Positions 1-11,309 of a stretch of DNA of 64,000 bases are shown one piece after another (position 1 is the stretch's first letter; each line of letters begins with the position of its first letter). The notes under the pieces were generated by a model. That model did not search any database, was not told the DNA's origin, and saw nothing but the letters and a program-made list of their open reading frames with translations. Source of the stretch: Fonsecaea monophora (lineage: Eukaryota > Ascomycota > Eurotiomycetes > Chaetothyriales > Herpotrichiellaceae); contig NW_019174057.1 of NCBI RefSeq assembly GCF_001642475.1, positions 1 through 64,000 of the forward strand. Reading direction: 5' to 3'. The position numbers and the translations under genes were made by a program.

Positions 1-393
1 GCCGAACCTGTGCACGTTACGTTAGGGCTGGCTCGCCGTTCAAAAACCAAAGTCTGGCTGACCTCAAACCCGAGTTGGGCCCTGGTTGACGAGTGTCGAG
101 GGAGCTTTGAGACGCCGAGGACAGAACGGTTCTCGGGCAACACGAGGATATGGAAATAGCCATTTTGAATTGGCGCGAGATTTTTTCAATGACACCCGGC
201 TACCCCTTTGACGCATATGATAAAAAGCGTAGCCTCGTGCCGTGTACCTCTAGTGTGGATTCAGTTTCGCTGCAGAGGCAAACCCTAAAAACAAAGAGCC
301 TAACGAAGCGAAGTCGTGTCTACTCAGTACCTGCAGGCGGAAACAAGTTTGTCGAGTGATGATCACGAAAGGACAACAAAAAAAACAACAACA
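1..393. other. 5' flank, no gene seen
   Basis: Upstream flank of the first SDR gene. I see no reading frame with recognisable protein similarity and no perfect TCGN5CGR site on the plus strand. The short A-rich tract just before position 394 fits a 5' leader. Confidence 0.4.
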
Positions 394-1412
394 ATGGGAA
401 GCCTTGAAAACCCTCGCAGAACGGGTCCTGCGCATATCGGTAAGTCAGCCCCTGGGCCGTGTTTTTCCCGTACTGCATGTTTTAGCTTGAGTTTGAGTTG
501 AGCCGAGCTGAGCTGATGGTGTGTGGGTTTCGCAAAACCACAGGGGAGCACTTCACGCCTACCATCCATCATGACACGTACCCGGCCATTGATGTCTCGC
601 ACAGCGTGGGCATGGTGGGCAAGCACGTCTTTCTGACGGGAGCGTCACGAGGCATTGGCAAGTCCATGGCCCTCGCTTACGCCAAGGCTGGAGCCTCGAT
701 CATTGGCATCTCAGCCCGTTCGGATCTGGGGTCGGTCAAGAAGGAGATCGAGGACGCTGCCACCTCGGTCGGTCGCGAGGTGCCCAAGGTGGTCACGGCC
801 AATATGGACGTGTTGGACCCGGAGAGCGTGCAGCGAGCCGTGGAGAAGATGACGCCGGATTTTGACGGGCGGCTGGACATCGTGATCAGCAACGCAGGCT
901 ACATGGAACCTTGGACCAACATGATCGAGGCCGACGTTCAGGAGTGGTGGCGGTCCTGGGAGGTCAACATCCGCGGGCAGTTCGTCACCTGGAAGGCCGT
1001 GTTGCCGTTGCTTCTAGCCGACGACTCGAGCCTCAAGACGATCGTCAACATGTCGAGCATCGGCGCGCAAATGTGCGTCCCTGGAGCCAGTGCGTACCAG
1101 ACGACCAAATTCGCACTGTTGCGCCTGACCGACTTCCTCAATGTCGAGTACGGCGCCCAGGGCGTGATTGCGTACTGCATGCACCCGGGTGCCGTGCCCA
1201 CAGAGCTGTCTTGGAAGATGCCCGACTTTGTCAAAGTCAACCTGATTGACACACCCGAACTCATGGCCGACACGGTCGTGTACTTGACGCAGAAGCGGCG
1301 CGAGTGGCTGCGGGGCCGGTACCTGTCGTGTAACTGGGACATGGCTGAACTGGTGGACATGCAGGATGAGATTGTGGAGACGGACAAGCTGAAGATGAGA
1401 ATGGTAGTTTAG
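394..1412 (+). CDS. Short-chain dehydrogenase/reductase (SDR)
   Basis: Two exons, 394-439 and 544-1412, give 304 residues; the intron has GTAAGT donor and CACAG acceptor, and the phase closes exactly (one G plus GG). The start at 394 is chosen because it adds an N-terminal MGSLENP... segment and leads cleanly into the Rossmann fold. Visible motifs are the cofactor loop TGASRGIG near residue 50, the structural NAG motif (SNAGY), and the catalytic pair YQTTK. The enzyme should be an NAD(P)(H)-dependent oxidoreductase in the cytosol. It lies 1.3 kb upstream of the AflR-type regulator, so it may act as a cluster tailoring enzyme, but no perfect AflR-type site was seen in its own short upstream flank. 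Family assignment is firm; substrate is unknown. Confidence 0.85.
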
Positions 1413-2719
1413 ATCACACAGCCATATCGGCATAGGATCAGATGTGAGGGTAGCCCATGTCTGAATGAGATGAGATGGACAAGATGGACAAGATGGACAA
1501 CTTCTGTACTCGTTCGTACATATCAATTGTCTGGTCCCGACTCGAGTCGACTCCCGACTAGTTCTCGATTAGCTGGCTGGTGATTCAATACGACAAGGTT
1601 GCTCTTCCTTTGTTCTTTTCTTCCTTTGTGACCCTATTCCTATTCGTATCAGTACCAGTAGGTATGGAGGACCTACCTCGACGTCAACATAGCAATCATG
1701 TTTGCCCACTCCACAGTGATCGTGAGCCACACCCCCTAAAGATACATAACCTGCCTGCAAATCGACGTAAAGTCGAACCCGTTCCCCTTTCACCGTTCAT
1801 GTTCATGCTCGATGACGTCGAAAGAGGACGGGCCTCGAGGCCAAGCGAGAAGTTGTCAGAGGTCATTGGTGGTCATTGTTGGTGTGTGTTTCACTCACCC
1901 ACTCCCCACCCGGGTATCAAGATGACAGAACGGGGAGTGATGGTGGGAAGGGAGGTGTGGACAAGAGTTGATTTTCCCATGTTCTTTCCCTCTCGTACTT
2001 TGACACATGCCGGTTCCAGTTTTCTTTTGTCCCATGTGTGAATCCACAGCGATGATCGAGGGGTAGGATGAGGGGGAGTATTGTGTTGTCTTTGTTTACT
2101 CGGGTCCGGTCCACACACATAAACCCACACATCCACATACACAGGTATCGCGAGATCGGTCGGTCGGGTTAGGTCTTGTCTTGCAGCATCACTATTGGGA
2201 GTGGTTGGTTGGTTGATGGTCGAATGATCGAATGATCGAATGGTCGAATGGTAGGTAGATGGGTGAGTAAAGTGTGTAGGTGGGTAGGTAGAGATATCAA
2301 TGGAACGGCCCTTGCCCTTATCCTTGTCCTGTCCTTGGACTAGCAGTGGCTGGCTATCGAATGGCTTTGTTGAGTTCTTGCTGGATCGCCTAAACCAAAG
2401 AAAGCACCAGAGGGGCAAGATGAGGTTTGTGTGCCTTGTAGCGTTTACCCAGTACTTGATTCTGTCCTGTTTAGAGAATATGTAAACACTGGAAAATCCT
2501 GTTGTCACTACTGTTTCTCAAGCTTTCCCCTTCCTTCCAGGCCGAGCATTGAGATGTTTTGGTGATCTCGATATCTATCTATCTACCTGCCTGCCTACCC
2601 ATCCATCCATCACCTAATGTCATAAGAACTCGTGACAGCACAAAGACCGGGAAACAGTGATTAATCAAAACAGCAAACCAGTACCCAGTCTTTACCACTA
2701 TATTTCTATCGCGGAAGAT
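1413..2719. other. Intergenic region, simple repeats
   Basis: This 1.3-kb stretch between the SDR and the regulator holds low-complexity DNA: a short AGATGGACA tandem near 1472-1500 and a GAATGATC/GAATGGTC tandem near 2220-2250. A perfect TCGN5CGA site lies at 1547-1557. Open frames here are short and not recognisable; the 3' half presumably carries the promoter and leader of the regulator. Confidence 0.4.
1547..1557. promoter_or_regulatory. AflR-type site TCGN5CGA
   Basis: The sequence reads TCG-ACTCC-CGA, a dyad of the class bound by AflR. It lies 135 bp past the first SDR stop and about 1.2 kb before the regulator start, so it is the least convincing of the sites in this window. Confidence 0.3.
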
Positions 2720-3916
2720 ATGGCCTCTGCCGATGCGGTGGTGGTCGACAAGGCTGCATCGCCAAATCCAGGCGCCTCCCCTGCGACCCCAGCAACGACG
2801 ACAACGACAACAGCACCAGATAACAAAAAGCTCAGACTGTCGTGCGACAACTGTCACGCAGCAAAGGTCAAATGCACAAAGGAACGTCCGCTGTGCTCGA
2901 GGTGTGCCAACTCGGGCGCCTCGTGCATCTACTCGAAATCACGACGAGCAGGGAAGCCCAAGGGTTGCGGCAAAAAGACTGGCCCGTTTGGCAACAATAA
3001 ATTGCAAAACACCACGCCCGAGTTCTGCAGTCGACCCGAGTCTCCTCTGTCAGACGCGCGCATGAGCATCGACTTTGACGATGCGTCGTGGAACGTCGAC
3101 ATCCCCGGCAGCCGCCGAGATTCAGTCCTCGACCAGAGTTTCACGACTCTGCAGTCCATGGCTGAGACGACTGGTGTTTCGCTCGATCCGACACTGACAC
3201 AGACATTCACGCACTCGACCATGGACACCGACGACTTTTCCGCCTCTGCCGCAGCCTTCTCCACCGGTAACCTCTTCTCGGGCGACATCCAGATGTCGCC
3301 CGAGTGGATGTCCGGCATGGATGCAAATACTGCTCAAGTCCCTTTTGCCACGGAGGGCATGACCGTGGCGTCGGCCAACATCATGCTCTACCCAGAGTTC
3401 AGCTGCTCCGACACAACCACGCTCAACGATGACGGCTCAAACTCCGGAATCACCAGCACGGCCCCTTCGTGCAACTGCATGGCTTCGTTACAGGACATCC
3501 TCAGCGCGCTCAACGGCACGATGCCCTCGTTTGACAAGTTCCTGGCTATCAACAAATTAGCCGTCCAGCGCATGGCCCAGAGTCTAGCCTGCCACTGCTT
3601 GCCGGATATCTCGTCTGTCATGATCCTCTCCGTCATCATCACCCGCATCGTGCAGTGCTACAAGAAGATCCGCAACGGCGAGTGCCAGGGGTGCGATGAG
3701 GTTGGCGTCACCATGGGGTCATTGAAGATGGACAGCGAGGACGAATACCAAATCAAGATGGTGCTGATTCGCTCCGAACTGCGCAAGATCAAGTCGCTGG
3801 TCACTCGGTTTCGCGATCGTTTCGAGAGTTTCCTCCAAGGGGCCGATCGGCAGCTCTATGAGGCAAACATGGCGTTTCTGGAATATGGGCTGGATGACAC
3901 CATCAAAGGGCTTTGA
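2720..3916 (+). CDS. AflR-type Zn(II)2Cys6 transcription factor
   Basis: A single exon of 398 residues. The ATG at 2720 is preferred over upstream non-ATG extension. Residues about 40-70 form the binuclear zinc cluster with six cysteines (CDNCHAAKVKCTKERPLCSR...C), followed by a basic stretch. The C-terminal half carries a cysteine-bearing helical region (CNCMASLQDIL...CHCLPDISSVMIL...) typical of the AflR regulatory domain found in regulators of aflatoxin-, dothistromin- and cercosporin-type clusters. AflR-family proteins bind TCGN5CGR, and such sites precede several enzymes in this window. It is therefore the likely pathway activator for the downstream PKS. The domain call is strong; the target set is inference. 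Confidence 0.9.
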   Translation: MASADAVVVDKAASPNPGASPATPATTTTTTAPDNKKLRLSCDNCHAAKVKCTKERPLCSRCANSGASCIYSKSRRAGKPKGCGKKTGPFGNNKLQNTTPEFCSRPESPLSDARMSIDFDDASWNVDIPGSRRDSVLDQSFTTLQSMAETTGVSLDPTLTQTFTHSTMDTDDFSASAAAFSTGNLFSGDIQMSPEWMSGMDANTAQVPFATEGMTVASANIMLYPEFSCSDTTTLNDDGSNSGITSTAPSCNCMASLQDILSALNGTMPSFDKFLAINKLAVQRMAQSLACHCLPDISSVMILSVIITRIVQCYKKIRNGECQGCDEVGVTMGSLKMDSEDEYQIKMVLIRSELRKIKSLVTRFRDRFESFLQGADRQLYEANMAFLEYGLDDTIKGL

Positions 3917-5355
3917 CCAGTTTTGAATAATCATCCTGAATTATGAGATGTGGTGTATCCTCCTCCTCCTCCTCCTCCTTCTTCTACTTCTTCTATTTCT
4001 ATTTCGCACGGCTCAAGTAAGGCCAGATCTTGACTGCATCATAAGGAGCTGGGTGTTGTCTGGGTAATAGGAGGGTATCACGGCACGATAAGCAACAAGG
4101 CTGATTATCATTTCCGGTTCTTTCCTCTTACTCTGGGGTGTGCCTTGTGTCTCTGTTGTCAATGATGATCATGACGACTGATGATGGCCTCTCTTCCTCT
4201 CTCTCTATTTTGGACGGACATTTGCTTGTGAACATTGTCAGGGTGTGGATGGATCGTGACTTGAAGACCACCTGCAGTTTCACCGAAGAAATACCAAATC
4301 TTGATAAATCCTATGTTCCTCCGCCACGCAGGAGACCTCAGATTTCACGAGTCTTCAGAGGTGGACGGAGAGGTAGACGGGAAGTCGAGGCCATGGTCAG
4401 CAAGTTGGACGGTAGGATCTGAGCCACGGAGGAGACACCAATTGAGACGAGGCAAGTTGAGGAAGGGTGGCGGCGATCCGAGGAGATAGTAGGCGGAGAA
4501 GGGAGGCTGATGGCTAGGTAAGGAAGAGAAGAGTAGTGATCGACGGTTCCGAATTCCTTTGGTCTACCTGAGTATGTATGAAGCTTGCGGGTGACGGGTC
4601 CATTGTCAAAGGCGGGGTCTTTCGCCCAAGGCACTTTGGAGGCTTCCTCTCTAGGATGAGCCGTAATCCCCTAGAGGCCCCACTTAGTCCCGGTGGCTCG
4701 ACCCGCATCCCGCTCGAGGTGCTGCTTCAGCCTCTTCGCGCCTGTTTTGCGGTCCACGTATAAGTACTCGTACAAGGTACTCAATATATATACCGAGTCA
4801 CTCGTGTCAGAGCCTCTCTTCGCCTCAGCGCCCTGTTTCTCAGCATGCAATAACCGTCAACTCTTGTCACCTCATTGGCCCGACTGCGTTGCTTTAGCGC
4901 AGACTAGCTTGTAGGGAGGCAAGGCTACAACAACAACGCATGACCATCGAATGTGGTTCTTTGCTTCTTTTTGGCACCATGCATGGACCTTTGGCGACTT
5001 ATTGGCGAGGCCTTTGCCTAAGCCACTCTTCAGGCTGGCCAGAGATTTCTCCCTGTTCTCACCTGTTTCAACTTCATTGCAAAGCTTTCGATATACGTAC
5101 TAGAGATTGCTTCCAAGCATCTTGCCCTTGGCTATGTGGGTTTTGGACGTCTTTCGAGTCACCGCGGGTCCAAGTGAACCGTGTACTCCAAGACCTCTAG
5201 GGGACATTGCAAGACGACATCTATCTCAGTATCTCGATCCGCCCACTCGAGTTCGCAAGAGAATTGAACGTCCAAGCACTCTCTGTGGATGTCTGATCAC
5301 ATAGCCTAAACTTATCTGTCGAGCCTTCCCACCTCACGAGATACACATTCCCACG
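3917..5355. other. Intergenic region, no gene seen
   Basis: This 1.4-kb gap separates the regulator from the NLR-like gene. It begins with a TCC/TTC triplet run (about 3958-3995) just after the regulator stop. Small open frames (up to 98 codons) overlap on both strands and show no family signature. The last few hundred bases should contain the NLR promoter. Confidence 0.4.
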
Positions 5356-8300
5356 ATGCATCTCCTCAAAATTGGCCCTCATGGTGAGGTCAGCCTTACC
5401 GACAACTTGATCACAGACATTCCGCCCTACGCCATACTCTCACACACATGGGGCTCGGATAATGAGGAGGTGACTTTCAAGGATCTAAAAGATGGATCAG
5501 GCCAGTCGAAGGCGGGCTATACCAAAATCCGGTTCTGTGCGGACCAAACGCAAAAGGACGATCTGCAATATTTCTGGATCGATACATGTTGTATCGATAA
5601 GACGAACCTCGTCTCTCTCGCAGAATCAATTGTGTCAATGTTTCGGTGGTATCAAGACGCGCAAAAGTGCTATGTGTTCCTGTCTGATGTTTCAGCTCAG
5701 AAACGCGACAACACAGGAAATGTTCACATCTGGGAATCCACCTTCCGGACAAGCAGGTGGTTCACCCGGGGCTGGACGCTACAAGAACTCCTTGCTCCGA
5801 GACAAGTCGAGTTCTATTCTCGCGAAGGTGTACGACTGGGTGACAAAACTACGCTTGAGCGGACCATCTCCGAAATAACGGGAATCCCTGAAACAGCTCT
5901 TCGTGGGAGACCTCTTCGAGAATTCACCCCTCAGGAGCGGATGCGGTGGGCATCCGGACGCGAGACAAAAAGGACAGAAGATAAGGCATACTGTCTCTTG
6001 GGAATTTTCAATGTGTCTATGCCAGTTATTTACGGCGAAGGAGACAAAGCCTTTGACCGGTTGAAAAACAAAATTGCTAAAGAGCATCGGAGGGAGTTGG
6101 ATGGTATTGAGCAAGTTCCTCTTCTCTCGTCCTCCAAGAACCTTGTTGCGCCCCCATGTGGGACAACTACGACTCTTCCAGAGAAAGAAATACGTATTGA
6201 CCGTCGAAAGACGATGCTGGCCTCCCTCGGCTTTGAGCAAATGGAGTCCCGTCAGTCCTCTATCAAAAATGCCTATTCTACTACCTGCCAATGGCTGTTG
6301 AAACATCCGGCTTATGTGAATTGGATTGATCCACAGCAGATACATGAGCACCGTGGGTTTCTATGGATCAATGGGAAGCCGGGGGCTGGGAAGTCGACTC
6401 TGATGAAGTTCGCTCTTTCACAGGCTTACAAAGGGACATCTGAGGGGGAGATTCTTCTTTCCTTCTTCTTCAATGCTAGAGGAGACCAACTGGAATACTC
6501 AACAGCCGGCTTGTACCGAGCTCTACTATTTCAACTCCTTACAAAGATTCCTAACCTCCAGGATCTGCTGGATGACCTAGACGCACTAGAAGATCGAAGC
6601 GAATCTTCGATGTGGACAAGAGAAAAGCTGTGTGAACTTTTATCTACAGCTGTCACAAGACTCGGCGACCGGCGACTAACCTGCTTCATTGACGCCCTCG
6701 ATGAATGTGAAGAACAACAGATTCAAGAAATGATCATCTTCTTCGAAGAGCTAGGACAGGATGCGCTCCATTATGGAACCCAGCTCTACATTTGCTTCGC
6801 TAGTCGCCACTACCCGACGATCGACATTCAGTACGGTCGACAGCTGACATTGGAAACAGAAGACGGTCATGCTGAGGATCTGGGGAAATATGTCCAGAGT
6901 CATCTCCGAGCTGGAAAAGCGAAGTCAGTTGAGAGGATTAGAACACAAATACGAGAAAAGGCCAATGGTGTCTTCCTGTGGGCGGTTTTAGTCGTTCCAA
7001 TGCTCAACGACGAATTCAGGCGCGGACGTATTTGGGCGGTCCAGAAAAGGCTCGAAGAGATACCTGCTAGGCTCAGCGACCTCTTCAAAGAGATCTTGAG
7101 TAAAGACTCTGTCAACATGAATGATTTGTTGCTCTGTCTCCAATGGGTCTTGTTTGCAGAACGGCCGCTGCGGCGAGAAGAGTTCTACTTTGCAATGACG
7201 GCCGGTCTCGCTCCTGATTCTGAGTATATGACCGCCTGGGAGTCTGATTGGATTACTGAAGACGACATGAACCGATTTGTGCTCAGTTCATCCAAGGGTC
7301 TTGCAGAACTTACGAGGTCGAAACCGCCGACAGTGCAGTTCATTCACGAATCAGTGCGAGACTTCCTCCTCAAGGATAAAGGCCTCTCGGAGCTGTGGCC
7401 GGATCTCGAGAAGGGAACCACCTTGACCACCTCTGAAGGGAAAAGCCACGAATGCCTAAGGCAATGCTGCTTGAACTATCTCAGCATCGATGTTGCCAGC
7501 CACCTGGATAACGTGGACAAATTGCCGAAGGCATCGACGGAAGAAGCTGCGCGCCTCCGCCAATGTGTCGGCGAAAAGTTTCCGTTCCTAGAGTACGCGG
7601 TACGAAATGTTTTGTGGCACGCCGACAAGGCACAAGCCAAGGAGGTTGACCAGAGTGAATTCATCCGCACGTTTCAGCTCGCCAGATGGGTATGGCTTGC
7701 GAACCTGGTCGAAAGACACGAAACACGCCGGCACACTCAGAAGGTGACCTTGCTATATATATTGGCGGAGAACAACTTGTCCAGCCTGATCAGAGTTCAC
7801 CCATCCAATTTGTCATGCTTCGATGTCGAAGGTGAACGTTATGGGCCCCCGATCTTCGCAGCCCTGGCTACTGCAAGCGACGAAGCAGTGCAAACCTTCT
7901 TGCAAATTCAGGTAGATGCCCAACCCACAACATCTCTTCTTCGTGTCATCTACGACCAATATTGTCATTCTGGAAACAAGCCAAACCATTTTCCACGCAC
8001 CTTCACTTTCTCACAACGAAAAGGAATTTTCAATGCACTCATAGACCATGACGATGATATCCTTCTTGCATTCTTCTGTGCTTGCAGCAAGACGGCCCTC
8101 AAGCAGATCGGCAGGGATGTTGAGGTGCCAATTATCTGGGCAGCCAAGAAAGGGCACGTGGCGATGGTGAAGCTACTACTCGAGCGTGGTGCCAACGTTG
8201 AATCTGAGGATCGTTGGGGTCAGACACCACTATCGCTAGCGGCTGGGAGCGGGCACGAGGCGACCGTGAAGCTACTACTCGAGCATGGTGCTAATATAGA

Positions 8301-9378
8301 ATCTAAGGATTCTATTCGGACACCACTATCGTTCGCGGCTGGGAACGGGCACGAGGCGATAGCGAAGCTACTACTCGAGCGTGGTGCCAACGTTAAATCT
8401 GAGGATCGTTGGGGTCAGACACCACTATCGTTCGCGGCTCAGAACGGGCACGAGGCGATCGTGAAGCTACTACTCGAGCATGGTGCTAATATAGAATCTA
8501 AGGATTCTATTCGGACACCACTATCGCTAGCGGCTGGGAGCGGGCACGAGGCGATGGTAAAGCTACTACTCGAGCATGGTGCTAATATAGAATCTAAGGA
8601 TTCTATTCGGACACCACTATCGTTCGCGGCTGAGAACGGGCACGAGGCGATCATGAAGCTACTACTCGAGCATGGTGCTAACGTTGAATCTAAGGATTGT
8701 TATAGTCGGATACCACTATCGTTCGCGGCTAAGAGCGGGCACGAGGCGATGGTGAAGCTACTACTTGATAATGGCGCGGATCGAGAATCTAAGGACAAGC
8801 ATGGTCGGACACCACTATGGCATGCGGCTCAGAACGGGCACGAGGCGATCGTGAAGCTCCTACTCGAGTATGGTGCTAATATAGAATCTGAGGATTCTGG
8901 TCGGACACCACTATCGATCGCGGCTGAGAAAGGGTACGAGGTAGTAGTAAAGCTACTACTCGAGCATGGTACTAATGTAGAATTTGAGGATTATGGTCGG
9001 ACACCGCTATCGTTAGCGGCTGAGGGTGGGCACGAGGTAGTAGTAAAGCTACTACTTGACGACGGCGCGGATCGAGAATCTAAGGATTATGTAGGTAAGA
9101 CACCACTGATTTGGGCGGCTATAATTGGGAACGAGCAGGTAGTAAGGCTCCTACTCGAGTATGGTGCCGAACGATATGCTAAGGACAAGTATGGTAAGAC
9201 ACCACTACAGTATGCGATTCAGAACAAGCTCGAAGGCGTCGTCAAGCTACTCATGTCTTACCAGGGAGAAGGGCCACCACTGTCCCCAGAGGAGCAGTCA
9301 ACAGGATCGGAGTCGAGTACTACGACTCCACAAGCAGAACCCTCAGAGGCTCTTCCCGTTGAGCAGTCAGGGCCATGA
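5356..9378 (+). CDS. HET-NACHT-ankyrin NLR-like protein
   Basis: One uninterrupted exon of 1340 residues. Residues about 25-235 are a HET domain (YAILSHTWG, FWIDTCCID, RGWTLQELLAP, AYCLLGIFNV). A NACHT NTPase follows, with Walker A GKPGAGKST at 340-348 and Walker B LTCFIDALDE near 442-451. Residues about 925-1302 hold twelve ankyrin repeats of 32-33 residues, ending in a short Ser/Thr/Glu-rich tail. This is the layout of fungal NLR-like proteins tied to heterokaryon incompatibility and non-self recognition: the repeats sense, the NACHT oligomerises, and the HET domain triggers cell death. The ankyrin repeats are nearly identical at DNA level, so they evolve by unit exchange. It sits between cluster genes on the same strand, but nothing shows a role in the pathway. 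Confidence 0.93.
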   Translation: MHLLKIGPHGEVSLTDNLITDIPPYAILSHTWGSDNEEVTFKDLKDGSGQSKAGYTKIRFCADQTQKDDLQYFWIDTCCIDKTNLVSLAESIVSMFRWYQDAQKCYVFLSDVSAQKRDNTGNVHIWESTFRTSRWFTRGWTLQELLAPRQVEFYSREGVRLGDKTTLERTISEITGIPETALRGRPLREFTPQERMRWASGRETKRTEDKAYCLLGIFNVSMPVIYGEGDKAFDRLKNKIAKEHRRELDGIEQVPLLSSSKNLVAPPCGTTTTLPEKEIRIDRRKTMLASLGFEQMESRQSSIKNAYSTTCQWLLKHPAYVNWIDPQQIHEHRGFLWINGKPGAGKSTLMKFALSQAYKGTSEGEILLSFFFNARGDQLEYSTAGLYRALLFQLLTKIPNLQDLLDDLDALEDRSESSMWTREKLCELLSTAVTRLGDRRLTCFIDALDECEEQQIQEMIIFFEELGQDALHYGTQLYICFASRHYPTIDIQYGRQLTLETEDGHAEDLGKYVQSHLRAGKAKSVERIRTQIREKANGVFLWAVLVVPMLNDEFRRGRIWAVQKRLEEIPARLSDLFKEILSKDSVNMNDLLLCLQWVLFAERPLRREEFYFAMTAGLAPDSEYMTAWESDWITEDDMNRFVLSSSKGLAELTRSKPPTVQFIHESVRDFLLKDKGLSELWPDLEKGTTLTTSEGKSHECLRQCCLNYLSIDVASHLDNVDKLPKASTEEAARLRQCVGEKFPFLEYAVRNVLWHADKAQAKEVDQSEFIRTFQLARWVWLANLVERHETRRHTQKVTLLYILAENNLSSLIRVHPSNLSCFDVEGERYGPPIFAALATASDEAVQTFLQIQVDAQPTTSLLRVIYDQYCHSGNKPNHFPRTFTFSQRKGIFNALIDHDDDILLAFFCACSKTALKQIGRDVEVPIIWAAKKGHVAMVKLLLERGANVESEDRWGQTPLSLAAGSGHEATVKLLLEHGANIESKDSIRTPLSFAAGNGHEAIAKLLLERGANVKSEDRWGQTPLSFAAQNGHEAIVKLLLEHGANIESKDSIRTPLSLAAGSGHEAMVKLLLEHGANIESKDSIRTPLSFAAENGHEAIMKLLLEHGANVESKDCYSRIPLSFAAKSGHEAMVKLLLDNGADRESKDKHGRTPLWHAAQNGHEAIVKLLLEYGANIESEDSGRTPLSIAAEKGYEVVVKLLLEHGTNVEFEDYGRTPLSLAAEGGHEVVVKLLLDDGADRESKDYVGKTPLIWAAIIGNEQVVRLLLEYGAERYAKDKYGKTPLQYAIQNKLEGVVKLLMSYQGEGPPLSPEEQSTGSESSTTTPQAEPSEALPVEQSGP
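8128..9260 (+). repeat. Tandem ankyrin-coding repeat, 96/99-bp units
   Basis: About twelve units. Units starting at 8224, 8320, 8419, 8515 and 8611 are spaced 96 or 99 bp depending on whether the linker codes for SIR-type (32 residues) or WGQ-type (33 residues) ends. Long stretches are identical between units, for example the block coding for EHGANIESKDSIR, present three times. The last three units are more diverged. Confidence 0.9.
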
Positions 9379-9637
9379 GACAGGTATGCGACAGGCGCGG
9401 AAGGTTGGGTGGATGGATGCCAATGGGCACAGACAGAATCAGAGGCAGAGGCAGAGGCAGTGGCATGGGGAGTCGATGATGGAGACGGACAGATACACAT
9501 CTGAAGGATATGGATGTACAAGTACTTTGGAGGACCCATCAGTCTCCACGCCTCCCTCTCAGAGATGATATTTGTCTCTTGTCTCCAAGCTCCGTCTTGA
9601 TCTGACCTGGTTCAGACACCAACTCAACTCAACTCAA

Positions 9638-10935
9638 TCAATGCACCTCGGTCCACACGGGAGAGCGGGCGACAAAGTCTTTCCAGGTGGTGAGTGGTTC
9701 GTCGACGATCTGGCGGGCAAGCAAGGAAGGAGGCAGAGAGATTCGCGTTAGCCATCTCCCAACGAAGACGAAATGAAAATGAAAATTGAGGGGGGAACAG
9801 GGAAGAAAGAGTAGGGAGCAGAACGGGAGAAAAGGGGCAGAAGACTCACCGCATGGCTCTCGGTGAGATCGGCACCGCCGTAGTACCCAAACTGGGGCAT
9901 CAGCAGCATATTCTGGAGCATCTCGTCCTGGATGGGCTCGGGCATGCCCTTTGCGGCGAGGACCTTCTTGAACGCCTCTTCGGGCACCTGGCGCGCCGCG
10001 CCGCCCTGGCCGTCGCGCGTCTTGACGGCTTGGAACTCGGCCAGGATCTGCTCCGGCGTGTAGTACGCCGTGGCGCCGTAGATGCGGCGGCCCAGCACGC
10101 CGTCGTCGCGGTGGACGAGGATGGCTTTGACGAATTTACCCGTGTCGTGCTCGGCGTCGAACAGGGGGATGGGCGAGTCCGTGGGGATCGGGAGCGCAAA
10201 GTTGTATGGGCCTTGCATGTTGTTCAGGCTCTGGCCGGGGATGTTGGACATGTAGAAGCCCGGCATGAAGAAGGTGGCCGGGATGTCGAGCTCGCGGATG
10301 TATTCTTCCACCTGGGCCTTGGAGTCGAAGTGGGCGACCTTGGAGAGTTTGCCGCCCGAGACTGTTTATCATTAGTTAGCTGTCTGTAGTTCGGAATATG
10401 CCCATGCCTCAGGAAATATGGAGGAGGGGTGACTCACGCTTGGTGACATTCATCAGACTGCTCCAGATCAAATGCTGCACACCACACTCCTTGGCCGCGT
10501 CGGCAATGTTCTTTCCCTGCTGGATCTCGGCCGCCGCCGTCTTCTTCTCCCAAAAGTTGGTCACGGCGTACACGGCATATGCACCCTGGAGAGCCCGGAC
10601 GAGAGTCTCCTTGTTGTCAAGGTCGGCCTGCAAGTAGAATCATCTCAGTTATCCTTACTCACTCATTTCCCTCCCTGATGGGGTCCTCTTACCGAAACAC
10701 ACTCGCACCCCAGCCGGGTCAATTCCTGCGCGGCCGGCTTGGATGGGTCTCTGGTGATGGCGCGGATCGAAAACATCGAGGCCGTCTTGGGATCGCCCAG
10801 CACCGACTTGATGACGGAGCCGCCTTGCTTGCCCGTGGCGCCAAAGACCACCAGCACCTTTTTGGTGTGGCCGTTGGTATGGCCGTTGGTGTGGGTGCTG
10901 GACATCTTGGAGCGGATGCTATCGATAATGCCCAT
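9638..10935 (-). CDS. NmrA-like NAD(P)-binding reductase
   Basis: Four exons on the minus strand: 10935-10693, 10627-10438, 10361-9850 and 9709-9638, giving 338 residues with all phases closing. The Rossmann motif GATGKQGG lies near residue 35, followed by an NmrA/isoflavone-reductase-like body (AVYAVTNFWE, HLIWSSLMNVTK, PATFFMPGFYMSNI). An ATG at 10902 (MSSTHTNG) is an alternative start. NmrA-family proteins are either redox-sensing regulators or true reductases; cercosporin-type clusters carry a related ketoreductase, so a catalytic role is plausible. It is divergently transcribed from the SDR at 11524 across a 588-bp promoter with two AflR-type sites. Confidence 0.88.
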
Positions 10936-11214
10936 GGATATGAACTAAAGGCGTGGAAGACTCTAGAAATATAGTCTGGATGTTTGAAGCGGGATAGTGA
11001 GAGACGATTGACAGATGAAATAACTCCCCATCTTGCAGCCGACGTGCTTTTGGGGTTTTAAATATCGCCATGGTGGGTGATGACATGTGTACAAAAGGAG
11101 ACCTCTTTGCCATGCCTTGTGTCGTCCTCTTCAAGCTGGTATCGGGTTTGGTGCGACCCCTTGCGTCGAAGATCGCGCACTGACAGATGCTTGATGATGT
11201 ATTGAGCGGCTTCT

Positions 11215-11225
11215 TCGGCGTTCGG
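11215..11225 (+). promoter_or_regulatory. AflR-type site TCGN5CGG
   Basis: Reads TCG-GCGTT-CGG, inside the divergent NmrA/SDR promoter. Confidence 0.45.
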
Positions 11226-11309
11226 CAAAGATCAACCCTTGTTATGAGTCCCTGAGAAGGTCCTGTTAAGGTATTACAAAGTCAGTGTCGGACCAATCGG
11301 AGTGAGTCT

